Below are positions 50,826-60,031 of a DNA stretch of 64,000 nt, one piece after another (positions within the stretch are counted from its first letter, which is position 1; each line of letters starts with the position of its first letter). The stretch covers positions 70,740 through 134,739 of the forward strand of contig CAJUAB010000013.1 of assembly GCA_910583845.1 (NCBI GenBank). The letters run 5' to 3'. Both the position numbers and the translations under genes were made by a program. A model generated the notes under the pieces. That model did not search any database, had not been told where the DNA came from, and was given only the letters and a program-made list of their open reading frames with translations. The stretch comes from an uncultured Acetatifactor sp. Its GTDB lineage: Bacteria > Bacillota > Clostridia > Lachnospirales > Lachnospiraceae.

Positions 50826-52262
50826 ATGCGTTTTACCAAGAGAATGGTTGCTGTTTTGCTGGTGGCGGCTTTGGCGGCGGGAATTTATGCAGGGAGCTTT
50901 ATTGACTGGGACAGCGAGGACGGACAGGAGAACCCGCTGGCGTTTTTAAATCAGAAGCAGACGATACGGGTCTGGTATGGGGACGAAGCGCTGACGGATT
51001 ACATCAGCAGGGCGGCAGTGGCTTTTGGGGATGCCCACAATGTGCGGGTGCTTCCCTATTACAGAGCGGAAAGTGATTATCTGGAGACCATAAACAGAGC
51101 CACCTTCAGCGGCGAGGAGGAGGCGTTGGCGATGCCGGACGCTTATCTGATCAGTCATGAACTGCTGGAGAAAGCCTATCTGGCCGGACTGGCGGTGCCG
51201 GTGGAGGACGCGGCGGGAGTGATGGACGATGCTCACTTTCCCAGGGCGGCGCTGTCCGCGGTGACATATCATGACAAGCTGGTGGCGTACCCTCTCTATT
51301 ATGAGACCAGCGCTTTGCTCTACAATGAGACGTATCTGCGTGAATGGGCGAGGCAGCAGGCGGGCAAAGCGGATTCCACAGTCGGCGCTGACGGCGAAGA
51401 GGGGGAGTTTGAGGAGCTGGATGAAATTCCGGATGAGGATAATCCGTTGGTGGTATATGATGAGGAAACGCTGGCGCTTCGGACAGAGCAGTTTTTCGCG
51501 CAGGCAGTTCCGGCCACTGTGAGCGATATTTTACGGATCGCGGACAGCTTTGATCTCCCGGATACAGTGGAAGGTGTCTTTTCCTGGGATGTTTCGGATA
51601 TTTTCTACAACTATTGTTTTGTGGGCAATTATATGAATATGGGGGGAGAAGCGGGGGATGACAGAAATCAGATTGATATCTACAACCAGGAAGCTATCGC
51701 GAGTCTGGAGATCTATCAGAGTCTGAATCAGTTCTTTTCCATTGATTCTTCCACGGTGACATATGATTCGGTATTGCAGGATTTTCTGGAGGGTAAACTG
51801 GTATTTACCATAGCCACTACGGACGCGGCGGCGGTTTTGGCGCAGGCCAGAGAGGAGGGGAGCTTTCCCTATGACTATGGGGTGGCATTGATGCCTGACC
51901 CCAGCGGTGAACTGGCAGGCAGGTCGATGTCAGTGACCGGCGCGGTAGCCATAAACGGCTATTCAGAGCATCAGGAACTGGCCAATGCCTTTGCCGCCTT
52001 TCTGGTGGACGAATATGCCGGGGATCTGTACGAACAGACGGGAAAAGCATCGGCTAACAGAACTGTGAATCAGGATAATGGCGCGCTGCAAATATTTCTG
52101 GCCGAATATGAGGACAGCATGCCTCTGCCCAAGCTGATGGAGGCCAGCAACTACTGGATACAGCTGGAGGTATTGTTTGCCAAAGTATGGAATGGCGAGA
52201 ACGTGAGCAGTATGGTGGAACAGCTGGACCAGCAGATGCGTACGCAGCTTGTCAAAAACTGA
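50826..52262 (+). CDS. Extracellular solute-binding protein, membrane-anchored
   Basis: A 478-residue periplasmic-binding-type protein. A single N-terminal hydrophobic segment (MVAVLLVAALAAGIYAGSF) lacks a lipobox Cys, so it is secreted or anchored uncleaved. The body has the group 1 sugar-binding pattern: TIRVWYGDEALTDYI, AYLISHELLEKAYLAG, YPLYYETSALLYNETYLREW and a closing GMSVTGA-like region (SMSVTGAVAINGYSEHQELA). An acidic insert (GADGEEGEFEELDEIPDEDN) interrupts the first half. No ABC permease genes are adjacent, so its partner lies elsewhere. GGAGTGAAATT precedes the ATG. Confidence 0.82.
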   Translation: MRFTKRMVAVLLVAALAAGIYAGSFIDWDSEDGQENPLAFLNQKQTIRVWYGDEALTDYISRAAVAFGDAHNVRVLPYYRAESDYLETINRATFSGEEEALAMPDAYLISHELLEKAYLAGLAVPVEDAAGVMDDAHFPRAALSAVTYHDKLVAYPLYYETSALLYNETYLREWARQQAGKADSTVGADGEEGEFEELDEIPDEDNPLVVYDEETLALRTEQFFAQAVPATVSDILRIADSFDLPDTVEGVFSWDVSDIFYNYCFVGNYMNMGGEAGDDRNQIDIYNQEAIASLEIYQSLNQFFSIDSSTVTYDSVLQDFLEGKLVFTIATTDAAAVLAQAREEGSFPYDYGVALMPDPSGELAGRSMSVTGAVAINGYSEHQELANAFAAFLVDEYAGDLYEQTGKASANRTVNQDNGALQIFLAEYEDSMPLPKLMEASNYWIQLEVLFAKVWNGENVSSMVEQLDQQMRTQLVKN

Positions 52263-52399
52263 ATATTTTTCGCATACACAACCAATCATCAGGATATCCT
52301 AAGTAACAACGGCATAATCCCCACGGCAACCGGAAGGATGTTTGTTCGCGCGAGCCTGCAAATGTCCTTTCACGAGACCGGCAGGGACAATGCAAAACG

Positions 52400-52417
52400 G
52401 GAGATCATATGATCTCC
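52400..52417. promoter_or_regulatory. 18-bp perfect palindrome (candidate operator)
   Basis: GGAGATCATATGATCTCC is its own reverse complement. It ends just before the AGGAGGAG ribosome site of the next gene. A protein operator or a leader hairpin are both possible. Confidence 0.5.
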
Positions 52418-52432
52418 AACAGGAGGAGCGGG

Positions 52433-52864
52433 ATGATTGGTTTTTTTATTGCCCTGATATCGGGAGCGCTTATGAGTGTCCAGGGAGTATTCAACACGCA
52501 GGTAACGAAAAGTTCCAGCATATGGGTGGCCAGTGCCTTTGTGCAGTTTACGGCATTGCTGGTCTGTCTGGGGGCATGGCTGACTACGGACAGAAGCAGC
52601 CTGCTGGCGCCGCTGAAAGTGGAGCCAAAATATATGCTGCTGGGTGGCGCGATCGGCGCGTTTATCACCTACACGGTCATTAAGAGCATGGATACTCTGG
52701 GGCCTGCCCGGGCAGTCATGCTGATCGTGGTGGCCCAGCTGCTGGTGGCCTATGTGATTGAACTGCTGGGCTGGTTTGGCGTGGAGAAGCAGCCCTGGGA
52801 ATGGCGTAAGGCCATAGGCATGATTGTAGCGATTGCGGGCATTATCATTTTTAAATGGAAATGA
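52433..52864 (+). CDS. YdcZ-type DMT family membrane protein
   Basis: A 143-residue protein with five membrane segments, starting MIGFFIALISGALMSVQGVF and ending AIGMIVAIAGIIIFKWK. The length and NTQVTKSSSIWVASAFVQF match the YdcZ (DUF606) half-size drug/metabolite transporters. ATG 52433 has a strong AGGAGGAG; an in-frame start at 52409 would overlap the palindrome. Substrate unknown. Confidence 0.83.
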   Translation: MIGFFIALISGALMSVQGVFNTQVTKSSSIWVASAFVQFTALLVCLGAWLTTDRSSLLAPLKVEPKYMLLGGAIGAFITYTVIKSMDTLGPARAVMLIVVAQLLVAYVIELLGWFGVEKQPWEWRKAIGMIVAIAGIIIFKWK

Positions 52865-52987
52865 CAGCCGGAAGAAAATTAAGTAATTTTTAAGCATTTC
52901 CCACTTGTCAAGGGAAAATACTTCCTATACAATAAATCTATCAGCATAGAGAGGCATTCTGAGTACCGCCAAAAAGGGAAAGGAACT

Positions 52988-53623
52988 ATGATGAGAAAAA
53001 CAAAATGTGGACTTATTCTTGTGTGCTTTTGGATGTCGTTGATATTAAGCGGCTGCGGTCGCAGCAAAGAGATCCTGTATTTTGACCGGGAATCGCCGGA
53101 TGAAATGTATACTCAGGATATGAGGGAGTATACGGACGTTTTTTTAAACGGGGATTCGCCTGAGGAGGAACAGAAGTCCCGTCAGGAAGCCCCGACGGAG
53201 GCTGACGGGCGGATTTATGTGCATGTATGCGGCCGGGTATGCCAGCCGGGAGTGGTGATATTGCCCGAGGGGAGCCGGGCCTGGGAGGCAGTGGAAGCTG
53301 CGGGCGGACTTGCCGATGGGGCCTGGGAGGCAGCGGTAAATCTGGCATCGGTGCTGCAGGACGGGGAGAAGCTGTATATTCCCGCGCTGGGCGAGGTTGT
53401 GGTGCAGCAGGCCGGTGAGGCGGAGAATGGTCTGATCAATCTGAATACAGCGGATGCGGCCGGGCTCCAGTCCCTGCCCGGGATCGGTGAGAGCCGCGCG
53501 GCGGATATTTTGTCTTATCGGGAGAAAAGCGGAGGGTTCCGGTCCGTGGAAGAGATTATGCAGGTGCCGGGCATCAAAGAGAGTACTTTTGAGAAGATCA
53601 GAGATAAGATAACGGTAGATTGA
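52988..53623 (+). CDS. comEA: ComEA-like DNA-binding lipoprotein
   Basis: A 211-residue protein. A signal with lipobox (CFWMSLILSGCG) is followed by an acidic spacer, an SLBB domain (IYVHVCGRVCQPGVVILPEG) and a C-terminal helix-hairpin-helix pair (LINLNTADAAGLQSLPGIGE, VEEIMQVPGIKESTFEKIRD). ComEA binds incoming DNA at the membrane during transformation and passes it to ComEC, which is encoded 3.4 kb downstream. The lipobox is unusual for ComEA, which is more often anchored by an N-terminal helix. AAAGGGAAAGG precedes the ATG. Confidence 0.9.
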   Translation: MMRKTKCGLILVCFWMSLILSGCGRSKEILYFDRESPDEMYTQDMREYTDVFLNGDSPEEEQKSRQEAPTEADGRIYVHVCGRVCQPGVVILPEGSRAWEAVEAAGGLADGAWEAAVNLASVLQDGEKLYIPALGEVVVQQAGEAENGLINLNTADAAGLQSLPGIGESRAADILSYREKSGGFRSVEEIMQVPGIKESTFEKIRDKITVD

Positions 53624-53649
53624 GTATGAGGGGAAGGACGGGCGAAGGA

Positions 53650-54345
53650 ATGGCAGTAAAAAGGGCTCTGGTGGTGGATGATGAGAAGCTGATCGTGAAG
53701 GGGATACGGTTCAGCCTGGAGCAGGATGACATGCAGGTGGACTGTGCCTATGACGGGGAGGAAGCTCTGGAGCTGGCCAGGGCCAACCGATATGATATAA
53801 TTCTGCTGGATATTATGCTGCCCAAGCTGACGGGGTTTGAGGTGTGCCAACAGATCAGGGAGTTTTCCAATGTTCCCATTATCATGCTGACCGCCAAGGG
53901 CGATGACATGGATAAGATCCTGGGGCTTGAGTACGGTGCGGATGACTATATCACCAAGCCCTTCAATATTCTGGAAGTGAAGGCCAGGATCAAAGCCATT
54001 ATGCGCCGTGTGGAGCCCAAGAAGGGACAGGCACAGGCCCACAGGGATCTGGTAAGCGGTGAAATGCGCCTGGACTGTGAGGGGAGACGGGCTTATATCG
54101 CCGGCCGGGAGATCGGACTGACCGCCAAGGAGTTTGAGGTACTGGAACTGCTCATGACCAATCCCAACAAGGTATACAGCAGGGAGGCGCTGCTTAAAAT
54201 TGTGTGGGGCTCCGATTATCCGGGAGATGTGCGGACAGTGGATGTACATATCAGGAGACTGCGGGAGAAGATAGAGAGCAATCCCAGTGAACCGCAGTAT
54301 GTACACACCAAGTGGGGAGTAGGGTACTACTTTTACAACGTATAG
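53650..54345 (+). CDS. OmpR/PhoB-family response regulator
   Basis: A 231-residue regulator. The receiver domain has VVDDEK, the phospho-acceptor Asp54 in ILLDIMLPK and the TAKGDD / YITKPFN elements. The C-terminal winged helix reads LTAKEFEVLELL, ALLKIVWG, TVDVHIRRLREKI and WGVGYYF. It is six bases upstream of the histidine kinase gene. ATG 53650 is chosen to match the family start (AVKRALVVDDE); ATG 53626 is also possible. Confidence 0.93.
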   Translation: MAVKRALVVDDEKLIVKGIRFSLEQDDMQVDCAYDGEEALELARANRYDIILLDIMLPKLTGFEVCQQIREFSNVPIIMLTAKGDDMDKILGLEYGADDYITKPFNILEVKARIKAIMRRVEPKKGQAQAHRDLVSGEMRLDCEGRRAYIAGREIGLTAKEFEVLELLMTNPNKVYSREALLKIVWGSDYPGDVRTVDVHIRRLREKIESNPSEPQYVHTKWGVGYYFYNV

Positions 54346-54351
54346 GCCATT

Positions 54352-55890
54352 ATGAAAAACTGTATAAAAAGAATCAGAGAGTTTTACCATCAGTATTTGA
54401 ATATCCGCAGTCTGCGGGTCAGAATATTTTTGATTGTTCTGGCGGTGGGAATTATTCCCAGCGTTGCCATGCGCTATGGGATTATGAGAAATTATGAGCA
54501 GCGGGCGGTGCAGCTGCGGACGACCGCGGTGCAGAGCCAGCTGAGGGTTATCGCGGATCATCTGATCAATGAGGATTATCTTAACAGATGGAGCTCTCCG
54601 GCGCTCAGCGCGGAATATTCGAATACCAGCAGCTCCAGGGTCATCAACGCGGAACTGGAAATGCTGTCCAACCTGTATGACGGACGGGTGCAGATTATCA
54701 GCGGGAACCTGCGGATTGTCAAAGATACATACGCAATCAGCGAAGGAAAGACGATTATCTCGGAGGAAGTGATCAGATGCTTCAGGGGGGAGAGTCTTTC
54801 CAATTATGATGCTCAAAACGGGTATATTGAGATAACCATTCCTATTATCGACAATCGCAGTACCAGTGGGGAGGAAAACGCAGGGGCTGCCGCGGCAGGC
54901 CCGGACCCACGGGTCAAAGGCGTGATGCTGACCAGTATTTCTACGGATTATATCATGGAGACGATGGCGGTTTTAAGCCGCAAGGCCATGATTCTGGAAG
55001 CGCTGATGATTATGGCCATTGTGGCTATCGCCCTGATTTTATCCATTGTGCTGACCAGGCCTTTTGAGCGTGTCACCAGGGCGATCAATGATGTGAAAGC
55101 GGGTTACAGCAATGAAAGTATTTCGGTGCCGGATCTGGCGGAAACGGAGCACATCGTGGAAGCATTTAACCAAATGCTCCAGCGCATGAAGGTGCTCGAC
55201 GATTCCCGACAGGAATTTGTGTCCAATGTGTCCCATGAACTGAAAACGCCTCTGACTTCCATGAAAGTGCTGGCGGATTCGCTGCTGGTGCAGGAGGATG
55301 TGCCGGCGGAGCTGTATCAGGAGTTTATGGAAGATATTGTGTCGGAGATTGACCGTGAGAATCGCATTATTACGGATCTGTTGACTCTGGTTAAAATGGA
55401 CAAAAAGGTTTCCGCATTGAATATTGCTTCCGTCAATATCAATGATCTTACAGAACTGATTCTGAAACGCCTGCGCCCCATTGCCCGGAAAAAGGATGTG
55501 GAGGTGGTGTTTGAGAGTGTGCGTCCCGTGACGGCCGAGGTGGATGAGGTCAAGATGACGCTGGTGATGTCCAATCTGGTGGAAAACGCTATCAAGTACA
55601 ACAAGGAGCATGGCTGGGTCAAGGTGGTTCTGGATGCGGACCATCAATATTTTACTTTTGAGGTCAGCGATTCCGGCATCGGTATTCCGGAAGACTCTCT
55701 GGCGCAGATCTATGAGCGCTTTTACCGGGTGGACAAATCTCATTCCCGGGAGATCGGCGGCACCGGTCTGGGATTGGCCATAACCAAGAACGCCGTGTTG
55801 ATGCACAGAGGCTCCATCACGGTGACCAGCACGGAGGGGAAAGGCTCTACCTTCCTGGCGAAGATTCCCCTGAATTATATTTCTCAATAG
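54352..55890 (+). CDS. Sensor histidine kinase
   Basis: A 512-residue membrane kinase. One membrane helix near residues 20-40 (RIFLIVLAVGIIPSVAM) and a second near 205-230 (LEALMIMAIVAIALILSIVL) enclose an extracellular sensor of about 165 residues. A HAMP domain follows, then HisKA with His295 in NVSHELKTPLTS and HATPase motifs (LVENAIKYNKE, SDSGIGIPE, GGTGLGLAI). The signal is unknown. It pairs with the regulator upstream; the context with comEA, a GerMN lipoprotein and comEC is unusual. Confidence 0.93.
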   Translation: MKNCIKRIREFYHQYLNIRSLRVRIFLIVLAVGIIPSVAMRYGIMRNYEQRAVQLRTTAVQSQLRVIADHLINEDYLNRWSSPALSAEYSNTSSSRVINAELEMLSNLYDGRVQIISGNLRIVKDTYAISEGKTIISEEVIRCFRGESLSNYDAQNGYIEITIPIIDNRSTSGEENAGAAAAGPDPRVKGVMLTSISTDYIMETMAVLSRKAMILEALMIMAIVAIALILSIVLTRPFERVTRAINDVKAGYSNESISVPDLAETEHIVEAFNQMLQRMKVLDDSRQEFVSNVSHELKTPLTSMKVLADSLLVQEDVPAELYQEFMEDIVSEIDRENRIITDLLTLVKMDKKVSALNIASVNINDLTELILKRLRPIARKKDVEVVFESVRPVTAEVDEVKMTLVMSNLVENAIKYNKEHGWVKVVLDADHQYFTFEVSDSGIGIPEDSLAQIYERFYRVDKSHSREIGGTGLGLAITKNAVLMHRGSITVTSTEGKGSTFLAKIPLNYISQ

Positions 55891-55892
55891 AT

Positions 55893-56031
55893 CGGCGGGA
55901 AGATGCGGGACTCATGACAGCATATTGCCGGTGCGCACATTGATCGATATCAGGACGCCAGAGCGGCCGGATATCGATCATTGGGGATGGGCGCGGCGGG
56001 AAGATGCGGGACTCTTAATAGGAGGAACAGA
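55893..56031 (+). repeat. Element E1: direct repeats flanking a hairpin, before the GerMN gene
   Basis: GGCGGGAAGATGCGGGACTC occurs twice (55894-55913 and 55995-56014). Between them TGATCGATATC (55941-55951) pairs exactly with GATATCGATCA (55970-55980). Each direct repeat contains a mini-frame ATG CGG GAC TCx stop. The element ends at TTAATAGGAGGA, the ribosome site of the next gene. It is homologous to 61089-61230. Confidence 0.7.
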
Positions 56032-56949
56032 ATGAAACGAATCATGGCGGTGCTGCTGCTGACCTGCCTGCTTGCTCTCGGGGCCTGCAACAGTGAGCAG
56101 GTGGACCAGTCCAGAATCTATTCAGTCTATTATGTGAGCAATTCCGAGACAAAGATAGAGATGCATGAGCACTATATGGAGGCCGAGGATCTGGAGAGCC
56201 AGGTGACGGAACTTCTGAACGCGCTGGCAACCACGCCGGCGAAACTGGAGTACAAGGCCCCTCTCAGCATGGGATTTCAGGTGCAGAGCGTGGAAGTGAA
56301 TATGGGTAAGGTGCATCTGGATATGACAGAGAACTATAGCAGCCTTTCAACCACAACGGAAGTATTGGTGAGGGCGGCGATTGTGAGAACCTTGACCCAG
56401 CTGTCACAGATTAATTTTGTGTCAATTACAGTGAACGGGAATCCTCTGCTGGATTCTTTGGGAAATATTGTGTCTGCTATGAACAGGGATCAATTTGTGG
56501 AAAATGATGGCAATGCCATTAATACCTATGAGGAGATCACGCTGAAACTGTATTTTGCCAATGAGGCGGGAGATCAGCTGATCGCGGCCAATCGCACCAG
56601 AGAGTACAGCACCAATATTTCCCCGGAAAAGCTGATTGTGGAGGAGCTGATCAAGGGCCCCAGCCGGGAGGGGCTGTATCCCACTATCAATCCTTCTACC
56701 AAGGTTGCCAGTGTGACCACGAGGGACGGTGTGTGCTATGTCAATCTGGATGAAACCTTCCTGACACAGCCTTATAATGTAACGGCGGATGTCACGATCT
56801 ATTCCATTACGAACTCTCTGGCGGAGCTCAGTCATGTGAATCGGGTTCAGGTTTCCATCAATGGGGACAATTCAGGCACATATCGTGAAAAATACAGCTT
56901 GACAACTTATTTTGAACGTAATCTGGATATTGTAACGACTTTGGAATAA
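56032..56949 (+). CDS. GerMN-domain lipoprotein
   Basis: A 305-residue lipoprotein with the lipobox in TCLLALGACN. Two GerMN domains follow: residues ~25-150 (IYSVYYVSNSETKIEM, AALATTPAKLEYKAPLS-like) and ~165-300 (ITLKLYFANEAGDQLIAANR, EKLIVEELIKGPSREGLYPT). B. subtilis GerM, with the same domain pair, is needed for sporulation and germination; other family members (LpqB-like) sit with two-component systems, as here. AGGAGGAACAG precedes ATG 56032. It is 141 bases after the kinase gene. Confidence 0.88.
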   Translation: MKRIMAVLLLTCLLALGACNSEQVDQSRIYSVYYVSNSETKIEMHEHYMEAEDLESQVTELLNALATTPAKLEYKAPLSMGFQVQSVEVNMGKVHLDMTENYSSLSTTTEVLVRAAIVRTLTQLSQINFVSITVNGNPLLDSLGNIVSAMNRDQFVENDGNAINTYEEITLKLYFANEAGDQLIAANRTREYSTNISPEKLIVEELIKGPSREGLYPTINPSTKVASVTTRDGVCYVNLDETFLTQPYNVTADVTIYSITNSLAELSHVNRVQVSINGDNSGTYREKYSLTTYFERNLDIVTTLE

Positions 56950-57057
56950 GGTGAAAAGCGCGCCTTTGCCGTTCTGGCCTGTACGCCTGCAAGGCGGACA
57001 GGCGGTGGCAGGGGAGCGATTGTTTTGCCCGCTGAAAGCGGGCAGATCGGAGTGGAT

Positions 57058-59613
57058 TTGAGAGGAATACACAGACCGCTTTTGGGCAGTTGTCTGGCTA
57101 TGATCGCAGTCATTGCGCTCTGGCAGCAGCTGGCATATCCCCCGCCCTGGGAGTCGGATATATCCCGGCAGTTTTGCGGGGAGGAAGGTCTTCACGGAAA
57201 ACAGTCATCCCCGGAGGAACTGCGGGGATGGCCGGTGACAGTGACCGGCCTGGTATATGAAAAAGAGGTCCGTACTTTGTACGGCGAAGAAATTCTGGTT
57301 CTTTATCTGAGATCTGTTATCGTATCGTCTGATACGCAATCGAGGGACGAAACTTCTGTTCCGGATTTTTCAGGACAAAAAGTCAATGACAAGCTGGTAT
57401 GCCAGCTTGCAACAAGCCATACAACCCGGGAGCATGCGAGCGCGGGGGGAAAGACCGCGGCGGCGCTGCTGTGGGAACAAATCTGCCTCGGCAGTCATGT
57501 GACAGTGCAGGGACGTATGGAATTATATCAGCATGCCACCAATCCCGGGGAGTGGGACAGGGCGGATTATAATCTGATCAATGGCGTGGCAGGGCAGCTG
57601 AAGGAGGCCCGGTTACTGGGATGTGACAGAGAGCAGTGGAGGGTCAGGGAAGCGCTTCTTTGCCTGCGCTGTGTTCTGAAGGACAGGTTATGCCGGGCGC
57701 TTCCATCCAGAGAGGCATCGGTTCTGGCAAAAATGCTGCTGGGGGAAAAGTATGGACTGGACAGGGAAATCAAGGAATTGTATCAGAACAACGGTATCGC
57801 GCATGTGCTTGCTATCTCGGGCCTGCATATTACCCTGCTGGGAATGGGCCTGTACGGGCTGCTGCGGCGGTGCGGATGTCCGGTTGTACCGGCCGCGATA
57901 ATCGGAGGCTGTATGATTTGGTTCTACGGGGGTCTTGTGGGCTGGGGGATATCAGCGGTCCGCGCCATTGGTATGTATCTGATCCGCATGCTGGGGGAAA
58001 TATGGGGAAAGCGTTATGATATGCTGACAGCCATGGGGGTCTTGGCGGCAGGGATGGTATGCCATAATCCCAGATTGGTGTATCACTGCGGCTTTTTACT
58101 TTCGTTCGGGGCGGTGGTGGGGATGGGGGTAATATATCCCGCATTGCTGCATTTGCCTGTAAATGTGGCATTTGAAAGAATGATACGCAGCAGAAAGCAG
58201 GTTGATGCGGCTCATTTAAAAGGGGGGCTGAAAACCGGAGTGAGCAAACGGCAGTGGGCATATAAGGGATTACGGTGGTTTCACGGCCTTATTCGGGGAC
58301 TGTTGGCCAGCCTGTCCGTCACTTTGGCTACAATGCCCGTCCAGCTGTGGTTTTTCTATCAGATTCCGGTCTATGGTATTTTGCTGAATATGGTCGTTTT
58401 GCCGTTGATGGGACTGTTGCTGACGGGAGGACTGATCCTGATGCTTTTCCCTGCTGCGCTGCCTGCCCGGTGGGGGGTAATGGGAATCCTTGGATTGTAT
58501 GAAGAGATATGCCGTCTGGCGGAAGGTCTGCCGGGGCAGCTGTGGATTACCGGATGTCCGAAACCATGGCAAATTGTCGTATACTATGGGATTCTGACCG
58601 CGGTGGTCTGTCTGATGGGGAGAAGCGGAAAACGTTCTGGCCTGGAAGAGAAGAACGCAGGCAGGACAGGGACAGTACGCATGTCCGTGGAAAAGAGGGA
58701 TATTCACAGAGAGCCCACAGGACTTGGAAGTACTGCGGCGAAAGTCATGGGGCAGTGGGAAAGCGGTATCAGTCTGTTGCTGTTGACCGCAGCAGTCATA
58801 TTGCTTACAGCAGGCGCTGACAGAGGTTTCTCCGTCACCATGCTGGATGTGGGACAGGGGGACTGTGTATGTGTGCGCACGGACCGGAACCTGGTCTATC
58901 TATTTGACGGGGGGAGCAGCAGCCGCGGCGGGGTGGGGGAGTATGTATTGATTCCTTATCTGAAATATCAGGGAATCCGGACAATAGATGGAATTTTTCT
59001 GTCTCACGGGGACCAGGATCATATAAATGCAGTCAGGGAATTGTTTTCGGACAGTAAAGGAATTCGTCTGAAGGTTCTGTATCTTCCTCAGTCGGAAGAG
59101 TCACTGCCCAAACCGCTGGAGGAAATAAGGGCGCTGGCCCGGGAGGCGGGATGCGAAGTGGAGTATCTCAGCCAGGGAAAGGGATGGGCACAGGGAGATT
59201 TTCGACTGACATGTCTGTGGCCCGATTCGGACTATGGCGGCGGTGGGAATGCGGGGTCCGCCTGCTATCTGCTGGAGGAGAAGGACTTCCGGATTCTGCT
59301 TACCGGCGACGTGGAAGGGGAGGGGGAAAGGCAGCTGACGGCAGTTCTGAGAACCATGTCCCTGTCCGGACTGGATATTCTCAAGGTGGCGCATCACGGT
59401 TCCAGGTATTCCACTTCGGATGCTTTTTTACAGGCAGTGACGCCCCGGCTGGCCCTGATCTCGGCCGGGCGGGACAATTCCTATGGACATCCCCATGAGG
59501 AAACCCTCGGACGGCTGGAAAAAATGGGATGTCGGTTTCTACAGACGGCAGACGGCGGAGCTATAATTGTGCGCTGTATACATAATCAAATGATAGTGGA
59601 AAAATTCCGCTGA
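57058..59613 (+). CDS. comEC: DNA internalization competence protein ComEC/Rec2
   Basis: An 851-residue membrane protein thought to form the DNA import channel. An N-terminal OB-like DUF4131 part is followed by the Competence domain (REASVLAKMLLGEKYGLDRE, YQNNGIAHVLAISGLHITLL) with many helices. The C-terminal metallo-beta-lactamase-like domain has MLDVGQGDCVCVRTD, the metal motif SHGDQDH (His650 to His655), LLTGDVEGEGE and LKVAHHGSRYS. TTG 57058 is chosen because CGGAGTGGA lies just upstream and LRGIHRPLLG fits the family start; TTG 57025 is possible. It supports natural transformation together with comEA. Confidence 0.93.
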   Translation: MRGIHRPLLGSCLAMIAVIALWQQLAYPPPWESDISRQFCGEEGLHGKQSSPEELRGWPVTVTGLVYEKEVRTLYGEEILVLYLRSVIVSSDTQSRDETSVPDFSGQKVNDKLVCQLATSHTTREHASAGGKTAAALLWEQICLGSHVTVQGRMELYQHATNPGEWDRADYNLINGVAGQLKEARLLGCDREQWRVREALLCLRCVLKDRLCRALPSREASVLAKMLLGEKYGLDREIKELYQNNGIAHVLAISGLHITLLGMGLYGLLRRCGCPVVPAAIIGGCMIWFYGGLVGWGISAVRAIGMYLIRMLGEIWGKRYDMLTAMGVLAAGMVCHNPRLVYHCGFLLSFGAVVGMGVIYPALLHLPVNVAFERMIRSRKQVDAAHLKGGLKTGVSKRQWAYKGLRWFHGLIRGLLASLSVTLATMPVQLWFFYQIPVYGILLNMVVLPLMGLLLTGGLILMLFPAALPARWGVMGILGLYEEICRLAEGLPGQLWITGCPKPWQIVVYYGILTAVVCLMGRSGKRSGLEEKNAGRTGTVRMSVEKRDIHREPTGLGSTAAKVMGQWESGISLLLLTAAVILLTAGADRGFSVTMLDVGQGDCVCVRTDRNLVYLFDGGSSSRGGVGEYVLIPYLKYQGIRTIDGIFLSHGDQDHINAVRELFSDSKGIRLKVLYLPQSEESLPKPLEEIRALAREAGCEVEYLSQGKGWAQGDFRLTCLWPDSDYGGGGNAGSACYLLEEKDFRILLTGDVEGEGERQLTAVLRTMSLSGLDILKVAHHGSRYSTSDAFLQAVTPRLALISAGRDNSYGHPHEETLGRLEKMGCRFLQTADGGAIIVRCIHNQMIVEKFR

Positions 59614-59630
59614 AAAAATCAAATTAGCTA

Positions 59631-59659
59631 TTGACATACCCTATCCAATAGGGTAATAT
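59631..59659 (+). promoter_or_regulatory. Promoter with operator palindrome for the toxin-antitoxin pair
   Basis: TTGACA (59631-59636) and TAATAT (59654-59659) are 17 bases apart. The spacer holds the perfect palindrome TACCCTAT-CCA-ATAGGGTA (59637-59655). The antitoxin below probably binds there. Confidence 0.75.
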
Positions 59660-59683
59660 AGAGGAAAGGAACAGGAAATTCAA

Positions 59684-60028
59684 ATGACAAGAACTTTTAT
59701 ACAGACAGGAGAGTTTATAAAGAATTGGGAAAGTCTGGGATTGAATGATGACGATTTGCGACGTCTGGAACTACAGATTATGAGCGACCCGCAGATCGGG
59801 GCGGTAATGCGGGGAACCGGAAAGCTGCGGAAAATGCGTTTCGCGTTTGACAACAGAGGGAAAAGCGGCAGCGCAAGAGTATGTTATGTAGATTTTCTGC
59901 TGCTGGAAACGGTTTATCTGATTACTGTATATCCCAAGAGCAGTAAAGATAATCTGACAAACGCGGAATGTAATAACATTAGAAAAATGATTGATCAATT
60001 GGAACAGAAATTGGAGATGGAGGTATGA
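59684..60028 (+). CDS. HigB/RelE-type toxin
   Basis: A 114-residue protein with the RelE/HigB2-like (phage Gp49-like) pattern: TRTFIQTGEFIKNWESLGLN, MRGTGKLRKMRFAFDNRGKS and VYLITVYPKSSKDNL, a small basic beta-sheet core that cuts mRNA at ribosomes. The toxin gene comes before the antitoxin gene, as in higBA. AGGAACAGG precedes the ATG. Confidence 0.85.
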   Translation: MTRTFIQTGEFIKNWESLGLNDDDLRRLELQIMSDPQIGAVMRGTGKLRKMRFAFDNRGKSGSARVCYVDFLLLETVYLITVYPKSSKDNLTNAECNNIRKMIDQLEQKLEMEV

Positions 60029-60031
60029 GAA

